NCBI GenBank assembly: GCA_000403415.2
Contig: KE159692.1
Coordinates: forward strand, 213,122 to 277,121
Direction: 5' to 3'
Length of the DNA stretch: 64,000 nucleotides
Origin: Firmicutes bacterium M10-2
GTDB lineage: Bacteria; Bacillota_I; Bacilli_A; Erysipelotrichales; Erysipelotrichaceae
Part shown: one piece after another, positions 25,406-35,944 of the stretch
How the letters are laid out: each line of letters opens with the position of its first letter
Numbering within the stretch: position 1 is the stretch's first letter
Made by a program: the position numbers and the translations under genes
The notes under the pieces: model-generated
Databases searched by the model: none
What the model saw: the letters and a program-made list of their open reading frames with translations, nothing else
Told to the model about the DNA's origin: nothing

Positions 25406-27034
25406 ATGAGTGATACAAAATACATATTTGTGACGGGCGGAGTTGTTTCCGGTCTCGGAAAAGGAATCAGTGCGGCATCTTTAGGCAGACTTCTCAAATC
25501 CAGAGGATACAAGGTAACTTCTCAAAAACTGGATCCTTATATCAATGTGGATCCGGGAACTATGTCACCTTTTCAGCATGGTGAAGTATTTGTAACAGAT
25601 GACGGATTGGAAGCGGACCTCGATCTTGGTCATTACGAACGTTTTATCGATGAGAACCTTCATACGTATTCCAATTTAACAACCGGAAAAGTATACTGGA
25701 ATGTCATCAACAAAGAACGGGACGGAAAGTATTTAGGGGAAACGGTCCAAGTCATTCCTCACGTAACAAACGAGATTCGTAATTTTGTCATCCAAGCAGG
25801 CCGGCATGCCCAGGCAGATGTTGTGATCACTGAGATTGGTGGAACAACAGGAGATATGGAAAGTCTTCCTTTTTTGGAATCGATCCGTCAAGTGCCTTTG
25901 ATCGTTGGTCGAAACAATTGTTTGTTCATGCATGTGACCTACATTCCTTATATTTCTGGAAGCAAGGAATATAAATCAAAACCGACCCAGCATTCTGTTA
26001 AAGAGCTGCAGTCCCACGGTATCAATCCCGATATGATCGTAGCCCGATGCGATGAAAAGATTCCTGAGTCAGTACTTGATAAAATCTCTTTGTTTTGCAA
26101 CGTGGAAAAAGACTGCGTAATCGAAAATACGACTTTGGAATCGCTTTATGAAGTTCCACTCATGTTCGAAGATCAAAATGTAGCAGATATTGTCTGCAAA
26201 AAACTCGATCTTGAGATACGTGAGCCGGATCTTGATGAATGGCGTGCGATGGTCGATAACATCAAAGCCAGCAACAAGGAACATGTGACAATCGCTCTAG
26301 TCGGAAAATACGTTCAATTACATGACGCTTATCTTTCGGTTTCCGAAGCTTTGTATCATGCCGGATTCCAAAATCATGTCAAAGTGGATATTAAATGGGT
26401 TGACTCGGAAACACTCGATCCGAACCATTTAGACGAAACATTGAAAGATGTGGACGGAATCATTCTTCCGGGCGGCTTTGGCGGACGCGGTATCGAAGGA
26501 ATGATTGCAGTCGCCAATTATGCAAGAAAGAAAAAAATCCCGTATTTGGGAATTTGTCTGGGAATGCAGATTGCAGCAATCGCATTTGCCAGAGATGTAC
26601 TCGGTTACGAAGATGCCAACAGTTATGAATTCGATCCGACAAGTCAGCACACGATCATCGATTTTATGGAAGATCAAAGTGATACGATTCGAAAAGGCGG
26701 AACAATGCGTTTAGGTTCGTATCCTTGTGCAATACGGCCAAATACCCAGCTGAAAAAATATTACGAAAAAGATCTTATTGATGAAAGACACCGTCATCGT
26801 TATGAATTCAATAATTTTTATCGTTCGGAATTCGAAAACAACGGAATGTTCATTTCGGGAACAAGTCCTGACAAACAGCTTGTCGAAGCCATTGAATTCA
26901 AAGATCATCCTTACTATGTAGGTGTCCAATATCACCCGGAATTCAAATCACGACCGAACCGCCCTCACCCGCTGTTCTTAGGATTGATCGAAAACAGTAT
27001 CACCTATAAAGAACAAAAAAAGAAAAAGGATTAA
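25406..27034 (+). CDS. pyrG: CTP synthase
   Basis: 542-residue enzyme making CTP from UTP with ammonia from glutamine. Synthase domain: [20 protein letters not shown] at the N-terminus. Glutaminase domain: nucleophile Cys in [16 protein letters not shown] and the His/Glu pair in [15 protein letters not shown]. The length is standard. It is followed after 69 bases by a GSIII gene on the same strand with no terminator seen, so glutamine production and use may be cotranscribed. Confidence 0.97.
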   Translation: MSDTKYIFVTGGVVSGLGKGISAASLGRLLKSRGYKVTSQKLDPYINVDPGTMSPFQHGEVFVTDDGLEADLDLGHYERFIDENLHTYSNLTTGKVYWNVINKERDGKYLGETVQVIPHVTNEIRNFVIQAGRHAQADVVITEIGGTTGDMESLPFLESIRQVPLIVGRNNCLFMHVTYIPYISGSKEYKSKPTQHSVKELQSHGINPDMIVARCDEKIPESVLDKISLFCNVEKDCVIENTTLESLYEVPLMFEDQNVADIVCKKLDLEIREPDLDEWRAMVDNIKASNKEHVTIALVGKYVQLHDAYLSVSEALYHAGFQNHVKVDIKWVDSETLDPNHLDETLKDVDGIILPGGFGGRGIEGMIAVANYARKKKIPYLGICLGMQIAAIAFARDVLGYEDANSYEFDPTSQHTIIDFMEDQSDTIRKGGTMRLGSYPCAIRPNTQLKKYYEKDLIDERHRHRYEFNNFYRSEFENNGMFISGTSPDKQLVEAIEFKDHPYYVGVQYHPEFKSRPNRPHPLFLGLIENSITYKEQKKKKD

Positions 27035-27103
27035 AAAGTCGGTTTCATGCTCACTTTTTTGATGATATGATGGACAATGACAAACATAAAGGAGAGAAAG
27101 AGA

Positions 27104-29188
27104 ATGAAAATTGTTGACAAGTATTTCGGCTGCGATGTTTTCAGCAAGCAGGAAATGGAAAAATATCTGCCTCATTCCATTTACAAGCAAATGGTCAAAG
27201 TAATGGAAGACGGCTTGGAACTTCCTTCCCAAATTGCAGATGTGGTCGCCAATGCCATGAAAGACTGGGCAATGGAAAAGGGAGCGACGCATTACACGCA
27301 CTGGTTTCAGCCAATGACGGGCATCACAGCCGAAAAGCATGATGCCTTCATTAATCCGACCGGTCCGAATTCAGTGATTTCGGATTTCCGCGGCAAGGAA
27401 TTAATCAAAGGAGAACCGGACGCTTCAAGTTTTCCAAGTGGCGGGCTGCGTGCTACATTCGAAGCACGAGGATATACGGCCTGGGATCCGACAAGCTATG
27501 CATTTGTCAAAGAAAAAACGTTATATATTCCGACTTTGTTTTGTTCTTATGACGGAAGCGCGCTTGACAAAAAAACACCGCTGCTCCGTTCAATTGATGC
27601 CCTTAACTCATCGGCAGTTCGTTTGTTGAACCTAATGGGTTATGATACAAAAAAGATCAATATTACGGTTGGTCCGGAACAAGAATATTTTCTTATTGAC
27701 GAAAAGATGTATAAAAAGCGCCTCGATCTTATCGTGACCGGACGTACTTTGTTCGGAACGGCACCAGTCAAAGGACAAGAATTAGATGATCATTATTTCG
27801 GAAACATTAATGAACGTGTGAAAGCCTACATGGAAGAAGTCGATGAAGAATTATGGAAGCTTGGCGTATTCGCAAAGACAGAGCATAAAGAAGTCGCTCC
27901 GTGTCAATTCGAACTTGCTCCTGTTTATACTTCGACGAATCAAGCCAACGATCAAAACCAGCTGACCATGGAAGTTTTGCAGCGTTGCGCAAGCCATCAT
28001 GGACTCGTATGCCTTTTGCACGAAAAACCGTTCGAAGGCATTAACGGCTCCGGAAAGCACAACAACTGGTCATTTACGACCGATACAGGAGAAAATGTTT
28101 TGGAACCCGGGGATTCTCCGCAAGACAACATTCGATTCTTAACGGTATTGGCCGCAATCATCAAAGGGGTCGATGAATATCAGGACTTGTTGCGTATTTC
28201 TGTAGCAAGCGCCGGAAACGATCATCGCTTAGGTGCCGACGAAGCCCCTCCGGCCATTATTTCGATTTATTTGGGAGAAGAACTGACAAGCATCCTAAAA
28301 GCAATCTCGGAAGGACGGGAATATATAGATACAATCAATAAGAAACTCGAACTTGGTGTCAGTGCTTTACCGCAGATCGCAAAAGATTCGACAGACCGCA
28401 ACCGAACATCTCCTTTTGCGTTTACAGGAAATAAATTCGAATTCCGAATGCTTGGCAGCAATTTGAATATTTCCTGTCCGAACACGATCCTGAATACAAT
28501 TGTTGCGGAAGAGTTGGATCAGTTTGCCAATGAGTTGGAATGCTATCCAAATGAAATGCATACCGAAGTGCTGATCGGAATCGTACGCAAGACACTCAAA
28601 GAACATAATAGGATCATCTTTTCCGGCAACGGATACAGCGAAGAATGGAAAGAAGAAGCGAAGCGTCGTGGTTTGTTGGAACTTCAAACGACTGCAGATG
28701 CCCTTCCTCATTATACGGATCCGAAAAATTTGGCATTGTTTGCAAAACATAATGTCTATCAGCCTCATGAATTGCACGCACGTGAAAATATCCTGCTGAC
28801 AAACTATTATCAAGTGATTGTCATCGAAGCAAAGACTATGATTTATATGCTTCGAAAAGAAATCCTACCGGCTATTTTCTCTTATGAAGCCAAACTCGCA
28901 CAAATCATTCAAACAAAAAAATCTTGTGGGATCATTGCCCCAATGGAAGAAAAGATTTTGAAAGATATCAATTCTCCATTGGAAATTGTATCTCAGCATG
29001 TGGATACGTTGGAAATGCTTCTGCAAAAAAATATTTCAAACGAAAAAGAAGCTGCGTATTTTGCAGCAAACGAGCTTTTGCCTCTAATGAACGCGATCCG
29101 CGCTTTGACCGATACAATTGAAAAGAACGTATCAAAATCCGAATGGCCTTTACCGGATTATAACGATATTTTGTTTAAATCTATGTAG
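27104..29188 (+). CDS. glnN: Glutamine synthetase type III (first copy)
   Basis: 694-residue GSIII enzyme, ATP-dependent amidation of glutamate. Family signatures: [48 protein letters not shown] (metal-binding Glu residues), [40 protein letters not shown] and [16 protein letters not shown]. The start at 27104 follows AAAGGAGAG; nine upstream codons are not family-like. It has a close relative at 45970 in this window, whose promoter has an attenuator that this copy lacks. Why two GSIII enzymes are kept is unknown; different nitrogen conditions are likely. Confidence 0.95.
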   Translation: MKIVDKYFGCDVFSKQEMEKYLPHSIYKQMVKVMEDGLELPSQIADVVANAMKDWAMEKGATHYTHWFQPMTGITAEKHDAFINPTGPNSVISDFRGKELIKGEPDASSFPSGGLRATFEARGYTAWDPTSYAFVKEKTLYIPTLFCSYDGSALDKKTPLLRSIDALNSSAVRLLNLMGYDTKKINITVGPEQEYFLIDEKMYKKRLDLIVTGRTLFGTAPVKGQELDDHYFGNINERVKAYMEEVDEELWKLGVFAKTEHKEVAPCQFELAPVYTSTNQANDQNQLTMEVLQRCASHHGLVCLLHEKPFEGINGSGKHNNWSFTTDTGENVLEPGDSPQDNIRFLTVLAAIIKGVDEYQDLLRISVASAGNDHRLGADEAPPAIISIYLGEELTSILKAISEGREYIDTINKKLELGVSALPQIAKDSTDRNRTSPFAFTGNKFEFRMLGSNLNISCPNTILNTIVAEELDQFANELECYPNEMHTEVLIGIVRKTLKEHNRIIFSGNGYSEEWKEEAKRRGLLELQTTADALPHYTDPKNLALFAKHNVYQPHELHARENILLTNYYQVIVIEAKTMIYMLRKEILPAIFSYEAKLAQIIQTKKSCGIIAPMEEKILKDINSPLEIVSQHVDTLEMLLQKNISNEKEAAYFAANELLPLMNAIRALTDTIEKNVSKSEWPLPDYNDILFKSM

Positions 29189-29247
29189 CAAGAAGTCTTC
29201 TACATTTAAAGTAGGAAGTATGTCAAAAGTTTTTAACGGCAAGTTGT

Positions 29248-29276
29248 TTGCAATTTAATAGTAAGTCATATACAAT
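29248..29276 (+). promoter_or_regulatory. Promoter of the first FMN-binding-like lipoprotein
   Basis: TTGCAA (29248-29253) and TACAAT (29271-29276) have 17-base spacing, 26 bases before the start codon. Confidence 0.5.
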
Positions 29277-29301
29277 GCTGTTGAAACAGGAGGCAATTAT
29301 A

Positions 29302-29787
29302 ATGAATAAGAAATTTATTTTAGGTGCCCTTTCTTTATTCTTGCTTGCAGGATGCGGAAACAGCACAGACAATACAAAGAACGACTCAACAACAGACGAA
29401 GATGCAACAACAACTGTTGACGAATCGGGTGGAGCGCAATCGACGGCTGAAATTACAGATGCTGATGGTGCTGTCACAAAAGCTGAATTGGAAGAAGAAA
29501 ACGGAAAGATCACTTCAATTACGATCGATCAAATCGACAAAGACGGAAATTCCAAAAAGGAATTGGGTGACGATTACAACATGAAAGAGGCTTCAAGTAT
29601 CGGTAAAGAATGGTACGAACAAGTAAAATACTTGGAACAATTTATTATCGATAATGGAATCGATGCTGTAAAATTGGATTCTGACGGTTATGCAGAAAAC
29701 GAAGATTTGAAATCCGGTTGTACGATCAATTTGAAAGACATCATGGAAGCAGTCAACGAAGCCAACGCAAAAAACGAATCAAAATAA
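29302..29787 (+). CDS. FMN-binding-like (PplA/cAD1-type) lipoprotein, copy 1
   Basis: 161-residue lipoprotein: signal peptide with lipobox LLAGC, a Thr/Asp-rich linker, then a small domain like those of extracellular electron-transfer and pheromone lipoproteins (ITSITIDQIDKDGNSKKELG, GKEWYEQVKYLEQFIIDNGI, LDSDGYAENEDLKSGCTINL). Family members carry covalently bound FMN at a [S/T]GA[S/T] motif. Here that position reads SGCTIN, so flavinylation is doubtful. Cells would need ApbE, not seen in the window. It has its own promoter, GGAGG ribosome site and terminator, and is followed by a paralogue. Confidence 0.75.
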   Translation: MNKKFILGALSLFLLAGCGNSTDNTKNDSTTDEDATTTVDESGGAQSTAEITDADGAVTKAELEEENGKITSITIDQIDKDGNSKKELGDDYNMKEASSIGKEWYEQVKYLEQFIIDNGIDAVKLDSDGYAENEDLKSGCTINLKDIMEAVNEANAKNESK

Positions 29788-29805
29788 TAAAAGAATCTTT
29801 CCATG

Positions 29806-29833
29806 AACGACAAGCTAGCTTGTCGTTTTTTTC
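29806..29833 (+). terminator. Terminator between the two lipoprotein genes
   Basis: ACGACAAGC and GCTTGTCGT form a near-perfect palindromic stem followed by T7. Confidence 0.8.
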
Positions 29834-29848
29834 GTTTGGGCATTCTGA

Positions 29849-29876
29849 TTGAAAGCCCCTTTAAAAAAGCTAGAAT
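29849..29876 (+). promoter_or_regulatory. Promoter of the second lipoprotein gene
   Basis: TTGAAA (29849-29854) and TAGAAT (29871-29876) are 16 bases apart, 23 bases before the ATG. Confidence 0.5.
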
Positions 29877-29898
29877 AAAGTTAAAGGAGGCCAAGAAC

Positions 29899-30375
29899 AT
29901 GTACAAAAAATTATCACTCGCCGCTCTGTCATTGGTTTTACTTGCAGGATGCGCAAACGATAGCGCCAAAACCCCAACAACTGACACAAATACAACAAAT
30001 GACGAGCAAACAACACAAACTTTGAAAGGAACATCATCTTACGATGGCGGAAGCACAGTCAATGCCACGATTGAAAAAGATGGCGAAAATCTTTCTAATG
30101 TCATGATTGAATTTGTCGATCAGGATGGAAATGCAGTGACAGAACTTGATCAATTGTATGGGCCGGACAAAGACACACAGACTAGTATCGATACCGAATG
30201 GTTGGATCAAGTCGATTATCTTGAAAACTACATCAAGGAAAACGGTGTAGATTCAGTGACTGTGGACGAAAACGGAAAGCCGACAAATGATGATCTTAAG
30301 GATCACGTAGATCTTGATGTTCGTCCAATGTTGGAAGCTGTTAAAGGTGCCATTGGTACAGAAGTAGATGACTAA
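29899..30375 (+). CDS. FMN-binding-like lipoprotein, copy 2
   Basis: 158-residue paralogue of the preceding gene. It has lipobox LLAGC, a Thr-rich linker and a domain with the same order of elements (NATIEKDGENLSNVMIEFVD, DTEWLDQVDYLENYIKENGV, VDENGKPTNDDLKDHVDLDV). The place of the flavinylation motif reads LKDHVDLDV and has no Ser/Thr-Gly-Ala, so this copy is even less likely to carry FMN. The start follows AAAGGAGG at seven bases. It has a separate promoter and terminator. Function unknown; surface ligand binding is possible. Confidence 0.72.
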   Translation: MYKKLSLAALSLVLLAGCANDSAKTPTTDTNTTNDEQTTQTLKGTSSYDGGSTVNATIEKDGENLSNVMIEFVDQDGNAVTELDQLYGPDKDTQTSIDTEWLDQVDYLENYIKENGVDSVTVDENGKPTNDDLKDHVDLDVRPMLEAVKGAIGTEVDD

Positions 30376-30400
30376 TCGTTATCCTAAAATGATAGAAGCA

Positions 30401-30433
30401 AAAAAGGCCTAGCCAAACGACTAGGTCTTTTGT
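30401..30433. terminator. Bidirectional terminator between convergent genes
   Basis: AAAAGGCCTAG pairs with CTAGGTCTTTT around an eight-base loop. It lies between the 29899 lipoprotein gene and the end of the LUD gene. Confidence 0.7.
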
Positions 30434-30443
30434 TGCGAAAATT

Positions 30444-31073
30444 CTAAAATCCAAGATCATCATTGACTAAAATCACGTGAATACGGTTTGGATGTTTCGA
30501 ATATCTTGTGATCAAAAACTGACAACAAATCGTGTCGGGGGACTTACAGTCCAAACACGTTCCCGTCTGCTTACAAGGGGTATGAATATCAAACCGCTGA
30601 GCATTGATCGGTGCCGCTACATTTCTTGCTCGCTTCATTGCATGATCGACATCTGCGCAAATCTTATTCATTCCCACAATGAATAAAACATGATGCGGTC
30701 CTTGAGCAATAGCCGATACGCGGTTGGAATTGCCGTCAATATTGATCAGAACACCATCTTGCGTGATCGCATTCGCACTCGCCAAAAACCAGTCCGCATC
30801 GTAAGCTGCAAGCATGGCTTTTCGTTTATCCTGCATTTCATCTCGATCGATAAAATGATAATTTCCGGCTTTTAAAGCGTTTTTCAAACCGATTTCATCA
30901 ATGCTCATTCCTCCTCCCATAGTAATTGTGCTTTCCTGTTCAATCAAATCCAGGGCAATCTTCAGTGCTTCTTCTTTATCTTCGGCATAATATCCTTGCA
31001 TATTGCGCGAATTTAGTCCTTTAATCGTTGTATAAGCCAACAATTCATTGCGTTTTTGTTTATTTTCGTTCAT
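30444..31073 (-). CDS. LUD domain protein (YkgG/LutC-like)
   Basis: 209-residue protein of the LUD family (formerly DUF162). Typical segments are [57 protein letters not shown] and the cysteine-rich C-terminal [20 protein letters not shown]. Some family members belong to the lactate oxidase LutABC, but stand-alone forms in anaerobes have no defined role. Its ATG overlaps the kinase stop (ATGA), so it is translated as the last gene of the pilus/signalling operon, an odd partner for these functions. Confidence 0.85.
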   Translation of the reverse strand: MNENKQKRNELLAYTTIKGLNSRNMQGYYAEDKEEALKIALDLIEQESTITMGGGMSIDEIGLKNALKAGNYHFIDRDEMQDKRKAMLAAYDADWFLASANAITQDGVLINIDGNSNRVSAIAQGPHHVLFIVGMNKICADVDHAMKRARNVAAPINAQRFDIHTPCKQTGTCLDCKSPDTICCQFLITRYSKHPNRIHVILVNDDLGF

Positions 31074-33595
31074 AAGTATTTCCTCAATTCTTTTAACACA
31101 TTGTCAATATCGATTGGTTTTGGAAGATGGGCGTTCATACCGGCTTCTTTTGCTTTGACGGCATCGTCTACGAACGCATCTGCCGTCATCGCGAAAATAG
31201 GAACCGTATGATCGACCCGTTTCAAAGCGCGTATCGCCGCTGCACTTGCATAGCCATTCATTTTCGGCATCCGGATATCCATCAGGATCGCATCGTAATA
31301 ACCGATCGGAGAATTTTCAAACATTTCCAGCGCTTTTTGACCATCTTCGGCCCAATCCAGCACGAAACCTTCTTCTTCTAAAAGATCATGAGCAATTTCC
31401 CAGTTCAGTTCATTGTCTTCGGCAACTAGCAATCGTTTTCCGTTAAAATCGATCGAAGAAGAACCGTTCTGCGTGTTTTTAGGCCAGTCTTGGGAATCGG
31501 CAAATTGAATCAGTCCTGCATAAAGCGAAGAAACAAACAACGGTTTCTGGATAAATCCGTTCACCCCTGCCTGCCATGCTTCGTGCTCAAAGTCCGACCA
31601 GTCGTACGCTGAAATCAAAATGATCGGGATCTTTTCGCCAAATTGCATTCGAATCGCTTTTGCGATTTCCAATCCGTCGACTTGATTCAGTTTCCAATCC
31701 AGCAAAACCATATCGTAATGCTTATCGCGAAGGACTGAAATCACTCTGTTTTCATCGGTCAGATAATCTGCTTCCACACCAAGTTTTTGCAAAGAAAATT
31801 GGGTTGTTTGACAAAGCTGCTCATTATCGTCAATGATCAAAAGCGTTTTCCCTTTGATTTCCTCGCGATCTTCTTCGACCGGTCCTTTTTTCAAGTCAAG
31901 TATGATATGGAACGTACTGCCTACATTGACTTGGCTGTCGATAAGAATTTCACCATGCATTTCATCCACGATATGTTTTGTGATCGCCATCCCAAGGCCG
32001 CTTCCTTCGGTCTTTGTTACCCGTTTATTATCATCACGCACAAAGGAATCGAAAATATGGTTCTTGAACTCTTCGGTGAATCCGATGCCGGTATCAGTAA
32101 CTACAATATGCACTTCGACATTTTCCGAAGAAGTTTTTGAAGGTCTTTCATACAAATCGATAGAGATCGATCCATCATTTGGTGTAAACTTAATTGCGTT
32201 TGACATTAAATTAAGTAGGATCTGGTTTAGACGAATCGAATCGCAATAAACATTTTCAACATCGATTTGATCAACTGAAATATTCAATTGCTGATTTTTA
32301 GCCGACATTTGAGGTTGTACGAGCGCTACAAGATCATCAAATGTAGTTTTCAGGGAAACGACAACGTAGTTCAATGTCAGCTTTCCGCTTTCAATCTTCG
32401 ACATATCCAAGATATCGTTAATGAGTCCAAGCAAGTGTTTGCTCGAAAGCTCGATGCGTTTCAAGCAATGCATAACGCGATCTTCATCTTTATAGTTTGC
32501 TTTCGCAATGGCTGTCATTCCAACAATCGCATTCATTGGGGTACGTATATCATGAGACATATTGGATAAAAATTCGCTTTTGGCACGGTTGGCTTTCATC
32601 GCTTGTTCCTTCAACACTTCGGAAGTATGAATCTGGTGCCTTGAATACACGTAGTATCGGTAAAATAAATACAGAAGCCCGCTCAAAAAAATCATACATA
32701 CCCCGAAAGCGAGCAAAAACGAGTTTTCGTTCATTTCATTAATGATCCGGTTAATCGGGCCAAAAGGCATAATCGTAATCAAATACCATTCCGAATTCGG
32801 TAAAGGAGAAGCATAAATGTATTGCTCCTGTCCTGACGCTTCGATAACACTCACCACTTCTTCTGAATGTGCGATCCCGTTTTTTAGGGATTGGATATTT
32901 TCGGGATTTTTATCCCCGTACAATTCAAAAAACGTCTTATTGTAGTCGGAACCGAAATTCTTGGAATCGCGAATAACAAACGTTCCGTTTTTACGAATGA
33001 TATACGAATCGACAATCGAACTGCTGGTTTCGTCAAATAAAGAATCTGCCAAATAAGAGGCCGGAAGTCCCGCGACGATCGCAACAACCTGCTCTCCATC
33101 TTCCAGTTCAAAATGATACGGATAAGAAAAAATGATTGTACGATTGCCATCAGTATTCACAACTGACGCAATCTGTGTTTCATCTCGAAGCAAAGCATCC
33201 ACAAAATGATCGTTTTCTTCCCTTTTCAATTCATTTCCGAAAACTGTAAGGAACCGATTTTGATCGGTATATAAATAAGCCGATTCAAATCCACGACTTT
33301 TTGCTTCCTCTTCAACTTGCGCCATCATTTGTTCTTGCGTCCGGTCAAGATCCAATGAGCCTACCAATGCTTTTAACTGAAGCAAGCGAAGATCGACAAT
33401 TGTATTGAAATGCTGAATATTTTTTTCATTAATATTTTTCATATAGATCTCGCCAATCTGATCAATCGCACTCACACTTTTCTTATTTGTTGTATAAAAC
33501 ACAAAGCTCAAAGTAAAGGTCATGAGCACTAAAAAGATCGTAAAGATCACTACAAGCTTTAACGGCATATGAGAAACGTTTTTTTTCTTTTTCAT
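31070..33595 (-). CDS. Hybrid sensor histidine kinase with two receiver domains
   Basis: 841-residue membrane kinase. Membrane segments at about 13-35 and 293-313 enclose an extracellular Cache-like sensor (about 40-290). Then the HisKA box [13 protein letters not shown] with His348, and the ATPase domain with N box [18 protein letters not shown] and [14 protein letters not shown]1 (about 583-700) has acceptor Asp633 in LLDWKLN. REC2 (about 719-841) has Asp773 in [11 protein letters not shown]. The two receivers suggest a phosphorelay through the adjacent Hpt protein, whose stop overlaps this start (ATGA). The output is probably the c-di-GMP protein encoded just upstream. Confidence 0.93.
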   Translation of the reverse strand: MKKKKNVSHMPLKLVVIFTIFLVLMTFTLSFVFYTTNKKSVSAIDQIGEIYMKNINEKNIQHFNTIVDLRLLQLKALVGSLDLDRTQEQMMAQVEEEAKSRGFESAYLYTDQNRFLTVFGNELKREENDHFVDALLRDETQIASVVNTDGNRTIIFSYPYHFELEDGEQVVAIVAGLPASYLADSLFDETSSSIVDSYIIRKNGTFVIRDSKNFGSDYNKTFFELYGDKNPENIQSLKNGIAHSEEVVSVIEASGQEQYIYASPLPNSEWYLITIMPFGPINRIINEMNENSFLLAFGVCMIFLSGLLYLFYRYYVYSRHQIHTSEVLKEQAMKANRAKSEFLSNMSHDIRTPMNAIVGMTAIAKANYKDEDRVMHCLKRIELSSKHLLGLINDILDMSKIESGKLTLNYVVVSLKTTFDDLVALVQPQMSAKNQQLNISVDQIDVENVYCDSIRLNQILLNLMSNAIKFTPNDGSISIDLYERPSKTSSENVEVHIVVTDTGIGFTEEFKNHIFDSFVRDDNKRVTKTEGSGLGMAITKHIVDEMHGEILIDSQVNVGSTFHIILDLKKGPVEEDREEIKGKTLLIIDDNEQLCQTTQFSLQKLGVEADYLTDENRVISVLRDKHYDMVLLDWKLNQVDGLEIAKAIRMQFGEKIPIILISAYDWSDFEHEAWQAGVNGFIQKPLFVSSLYAGLIQFADSQDWPKNTQNGSSSIDFNGKRLLVAEDNELNWEIAHDLLEEEGFVLDWAEDGQKALEMFENSPIGYYDAILMDIRMPKMNGYASAAAIRALKRVDHTVPIFAMTADAFVDDAVKAKEAGMNAHLPKPIDIDNVLKELRKYL

Positions 33596-33945
33596 AAAAA
33601 ATGCTCCTTAATCGCATTGATCGTTTGTTCATATACAACGCCAAGAGTTGTACTTTTCGATGCCCCCTCATCACTCCATCCCAGGCGAAACAATTCGCAA
33701 AGTTCATTTGCGGACTCATACAATGCCCCCATTCCAAGGTTTTGACAAATTCCTTTTAATGTATGGAGAGCCATAAATGCATCTTTTGCGTTTTTTTCAT
33801 CAATCGCTTGCATAAATTGCGAAAACGAAGGATCATCCAGAAATTTTTTCAAGAATTTATCGATCAAACGATCCGATCGAAGCCGTGTTTTCACATCTAA
33901 GTAATTTCCTTCCATTTTTTCATAACATTCACTCAATGTAATCAT
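33592..33945 (-). CDS. Hpt phosphotransfer protein
   Basis: 117-residue stand-alone histidine phosphotransfer domain, all helical. The phosphoacceptor is His61 in [17 protein letters not shown], matching the HxLKG pattern of Hpt domains. It would shuttle phosphate between the hybrid kinase receivers and the response regulator at 33974-35944. It overlaps the kinase gene by four bases, and 28 bases separate it from the regulator gene. One gene each for kinase, Hpt and regulator makes a complete local phosphorelay. Confidence 0.88.
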   Translation of the reverse strand: MITLSECYEKMEGNYLDVKTRLRSDRLIDKFLKKFLDDPSFSQFMQAIDEKNAKDAFMALHTLKGICQNLGMGALYESANELCELFRLGWSDEGASKSTTLGVVYEQTINAIKEHFL

Positions 33946-33973
33946 ATGAACACCTCCTCTCTTCTTATATTGT

Positions 33974-35944
33974 TCATTCGCTTATTTTATAATTAGCACG
34001 ACCTGATTTCTTCGCTTCATATAAAAGCTCATCGGCTTTCATGAACAGTTGATCGAAATTGTGCGCACACGTTTTCGTTGTCGCCACTCCCATGCTGATC
34101 TGCACAGGATATTGTTTGTATTGTCCTTGTAAAGAGCAAAACAGACGTTTAATGATCGGCTCCACCCGCTTTGGATATTGGAAAAACAAGATGAACTCAT
34201 CTCCGCCCATCCGCGCTGAAATATCGCTTGAACGTACATTCTTCTTGATCAAGGATGCAAAATAGCGCAAAACTTCATCCCCGAATAAATGACCATGTCG
34301 ATCGTTTGCCCATTTGAAATGATCCAGATCTATGATTACAAACGCAAAATTTCCATCGCCAGTTTTGTTCATACGCTCTTGAATGAGTTGTTCGGCGTAC
34401 GCTTTATTCATCAAACCGGTCAAATTATCGTAATTGGCATTGTGCTCCAATTGGCTGCGCTGCATTTTCTCATCATGAATATCCACGAACAGTCCAAAAT
34501 ATCCATCACAAATTCTCTCATTGTAGTTGGCATGAAGAATAATATTCCACCATCTTTTTTCTCCTAAAACGGAAACAAGCAATTCGAACTCGCATTCAGG
34601 ATCTTGTTCACTCAATTGGTCCATATGCGCTAAGATTTTTTGAATATTTTTCGTTCCGAAACTTTTGATCAGCCCCGGATTCGTATTGGGATCAGGAATG
34701 ACCGGATTGACATTCAGTTTATAAGCAGCCAATTCGCTCATCGTCAAGATTGGCGGATGCAGTGTGTATTCGAAACGCATCTCCTGTGATCTTTTCGTAT
34801 AAAACGAATACTTTTCTCTTTCATACACCATATTTGAAAGGACACGTTCGAATTTGATTTCCGTAAATTGTTTTGGATCAAGCATATCCACTGTATCCTT
34901 GGCAAGATCTATCTGTTTCAAGTCGTTTTGCAGTCGTGTCAAACATGAAAGCAGTTTCGGGGAAAAGGCACCACATTCGCCATTTAAAATCATATGGATC
35001 GCTTTTTTCGGAGAAAAAGCTTTTTTATACACTCTCTCTTCAGTCAAAGCATCGTAAACATCCGCAAGAGATACGACCTGAGCAGCAATCGGGATTTGCT
35101 CCCCCACCAAATGATCCGGATAGCCGTTTCCGTCATAACGTTCATGATGCCAACGGGCAATCTCGATTGCAATCTGAACGAGTTCTTCTTCTTGGTAATT
35201 GGGAACCCGCCTTAACATTTCTGCCCCTTTGACTGTATGCTGTTTCATGATCTCGAACTCTTCTTCAGTCAATTTTCCCGGTTTATTCAATATTTTGTCA
35301 TCAATCGAGATCTTTCCTACATCATGCAAAGATGAAGCCAAAGCAATCAATTCGATCTTTTCGTCGCTGATCGTAAAATTCGGATCTTCTTTTCTCAGTT
35401 CCTTAAGCAAAAGCTTCGTGATCCTTCGTACATTCAAAATATGTCGTCCGCTTTCTTCGTTTCGAAATTCGACAATATGACTCAAGATATTAATCAGCAT
35501 ATCGCTTTGGTGATGTTTTTCTTTCACTTGCTGAGCGACAAGATGTTCAAGATGCCTTTGCTTGGAATGAAGCAGGATCGTGTTGTTAACGCGATGCAGG
35601 ACAATTCGGGCATCGAATGGCCGAGTAATAAAATCCTCGATCCCAAGATCATACGCTTTATTGATAAAATCGGATCCGGTTTCAGCCGAAATCATGATGA
35701 TGGGAATCTCCCCTTTCCATCCACGATCGCTCATGGTCGATAAAAGCTCAAATCCGTCCATTTCGGGCATCATATAATCCAGTAAGATAAGAGATAGATT
35801 TTGTCCGTATTCAATGATCTTAGCCACCGCCTGCAATCCGCTGGCCGCTTCAATCAAATCGTATTGTTCTTCAAGAATATCGCTTAAGATTATTCGATTC
35901 ATTTCTGAGTCATCTACGATAAGGATTTTCGGTTTATATACCAT
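33974..35944 (-). CDS. Response regulator with HD-GYP and GGDEF domains
   Basis: 656-residue cytoplasmic regulator. REC domain 1-125 (Asp56 in ILLDYMMPEMDG). HD-GYP phosphodiesterase about 145-320, with HDVGK at 207-211 and HHERYDGNGYP at 266-276. A middle PAS-like region follows. The C-terminal diguanylate cyclase carries an intact GGDEF at 580-584 and an inhibitory I-site RSSD at 571-574. It can thus in principle both make and break c-di-GMP under control of phosphorylation. Its start lies eleven bases inside the end of pilT, which ties c-di-GMP to the pilus machine. c-di-GMP control of type IV pili is established in clostridia. Confidence 0.93.
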   Translation of the reverse strand: MVYKPKILIVDDSEMNRIILSDILEEQYDLIEAASGLQAVAKIIEYGQNLSLILLDYMMPEMDGFELLSTMSDRGWKGEIPIIMISAETGSDFINKAYDLGIEDFITRPFDARIVLHRVNNTILLHSKQRHLEHLVAQQVKEKHHQSDMLINILSHIVEFRNEESGRHILNVRRITKLLLKELRKEDPNFTISDEKIELIALASSLHDVGKISIDDKILNKPGKLTEEEFEIMKQHTVKGAEMLRRVPNYQEEELVQIAIEIARWHHERYDGNGYPDHLVGEQIPIAAQVVSLADVYDALTEERVYKKAFSPKKAIHMILNGECGAFSPKLLSCLTRLQNDLKQIDLAKDTVDMLDPKQFTEIKFERVLSNMVYEREKYSFYTKRSQEMRFEYTLHPPILTMSELAAYKLNVNPVIPDPNTNPGLIKSFGTKNIQKILAHMDQLSEQDPECEFELLVSVLGEKRWWNIILHANYNERICDGYFGLFVDIHDEKMQRSQLEHNANYDNLTGLMNKAYAEQLIQERMNKTGDGNFAFVIIDLDHFKWANDRHGHLFGDEVLRYFASLIKKNVRSSDISARMGGDEFILFFQYPKRVEPIIKRLFCSLQGQYKQYPVQISMGVATTKTCAHNFDQLFMKADELLYEAKKSGRANYKISE

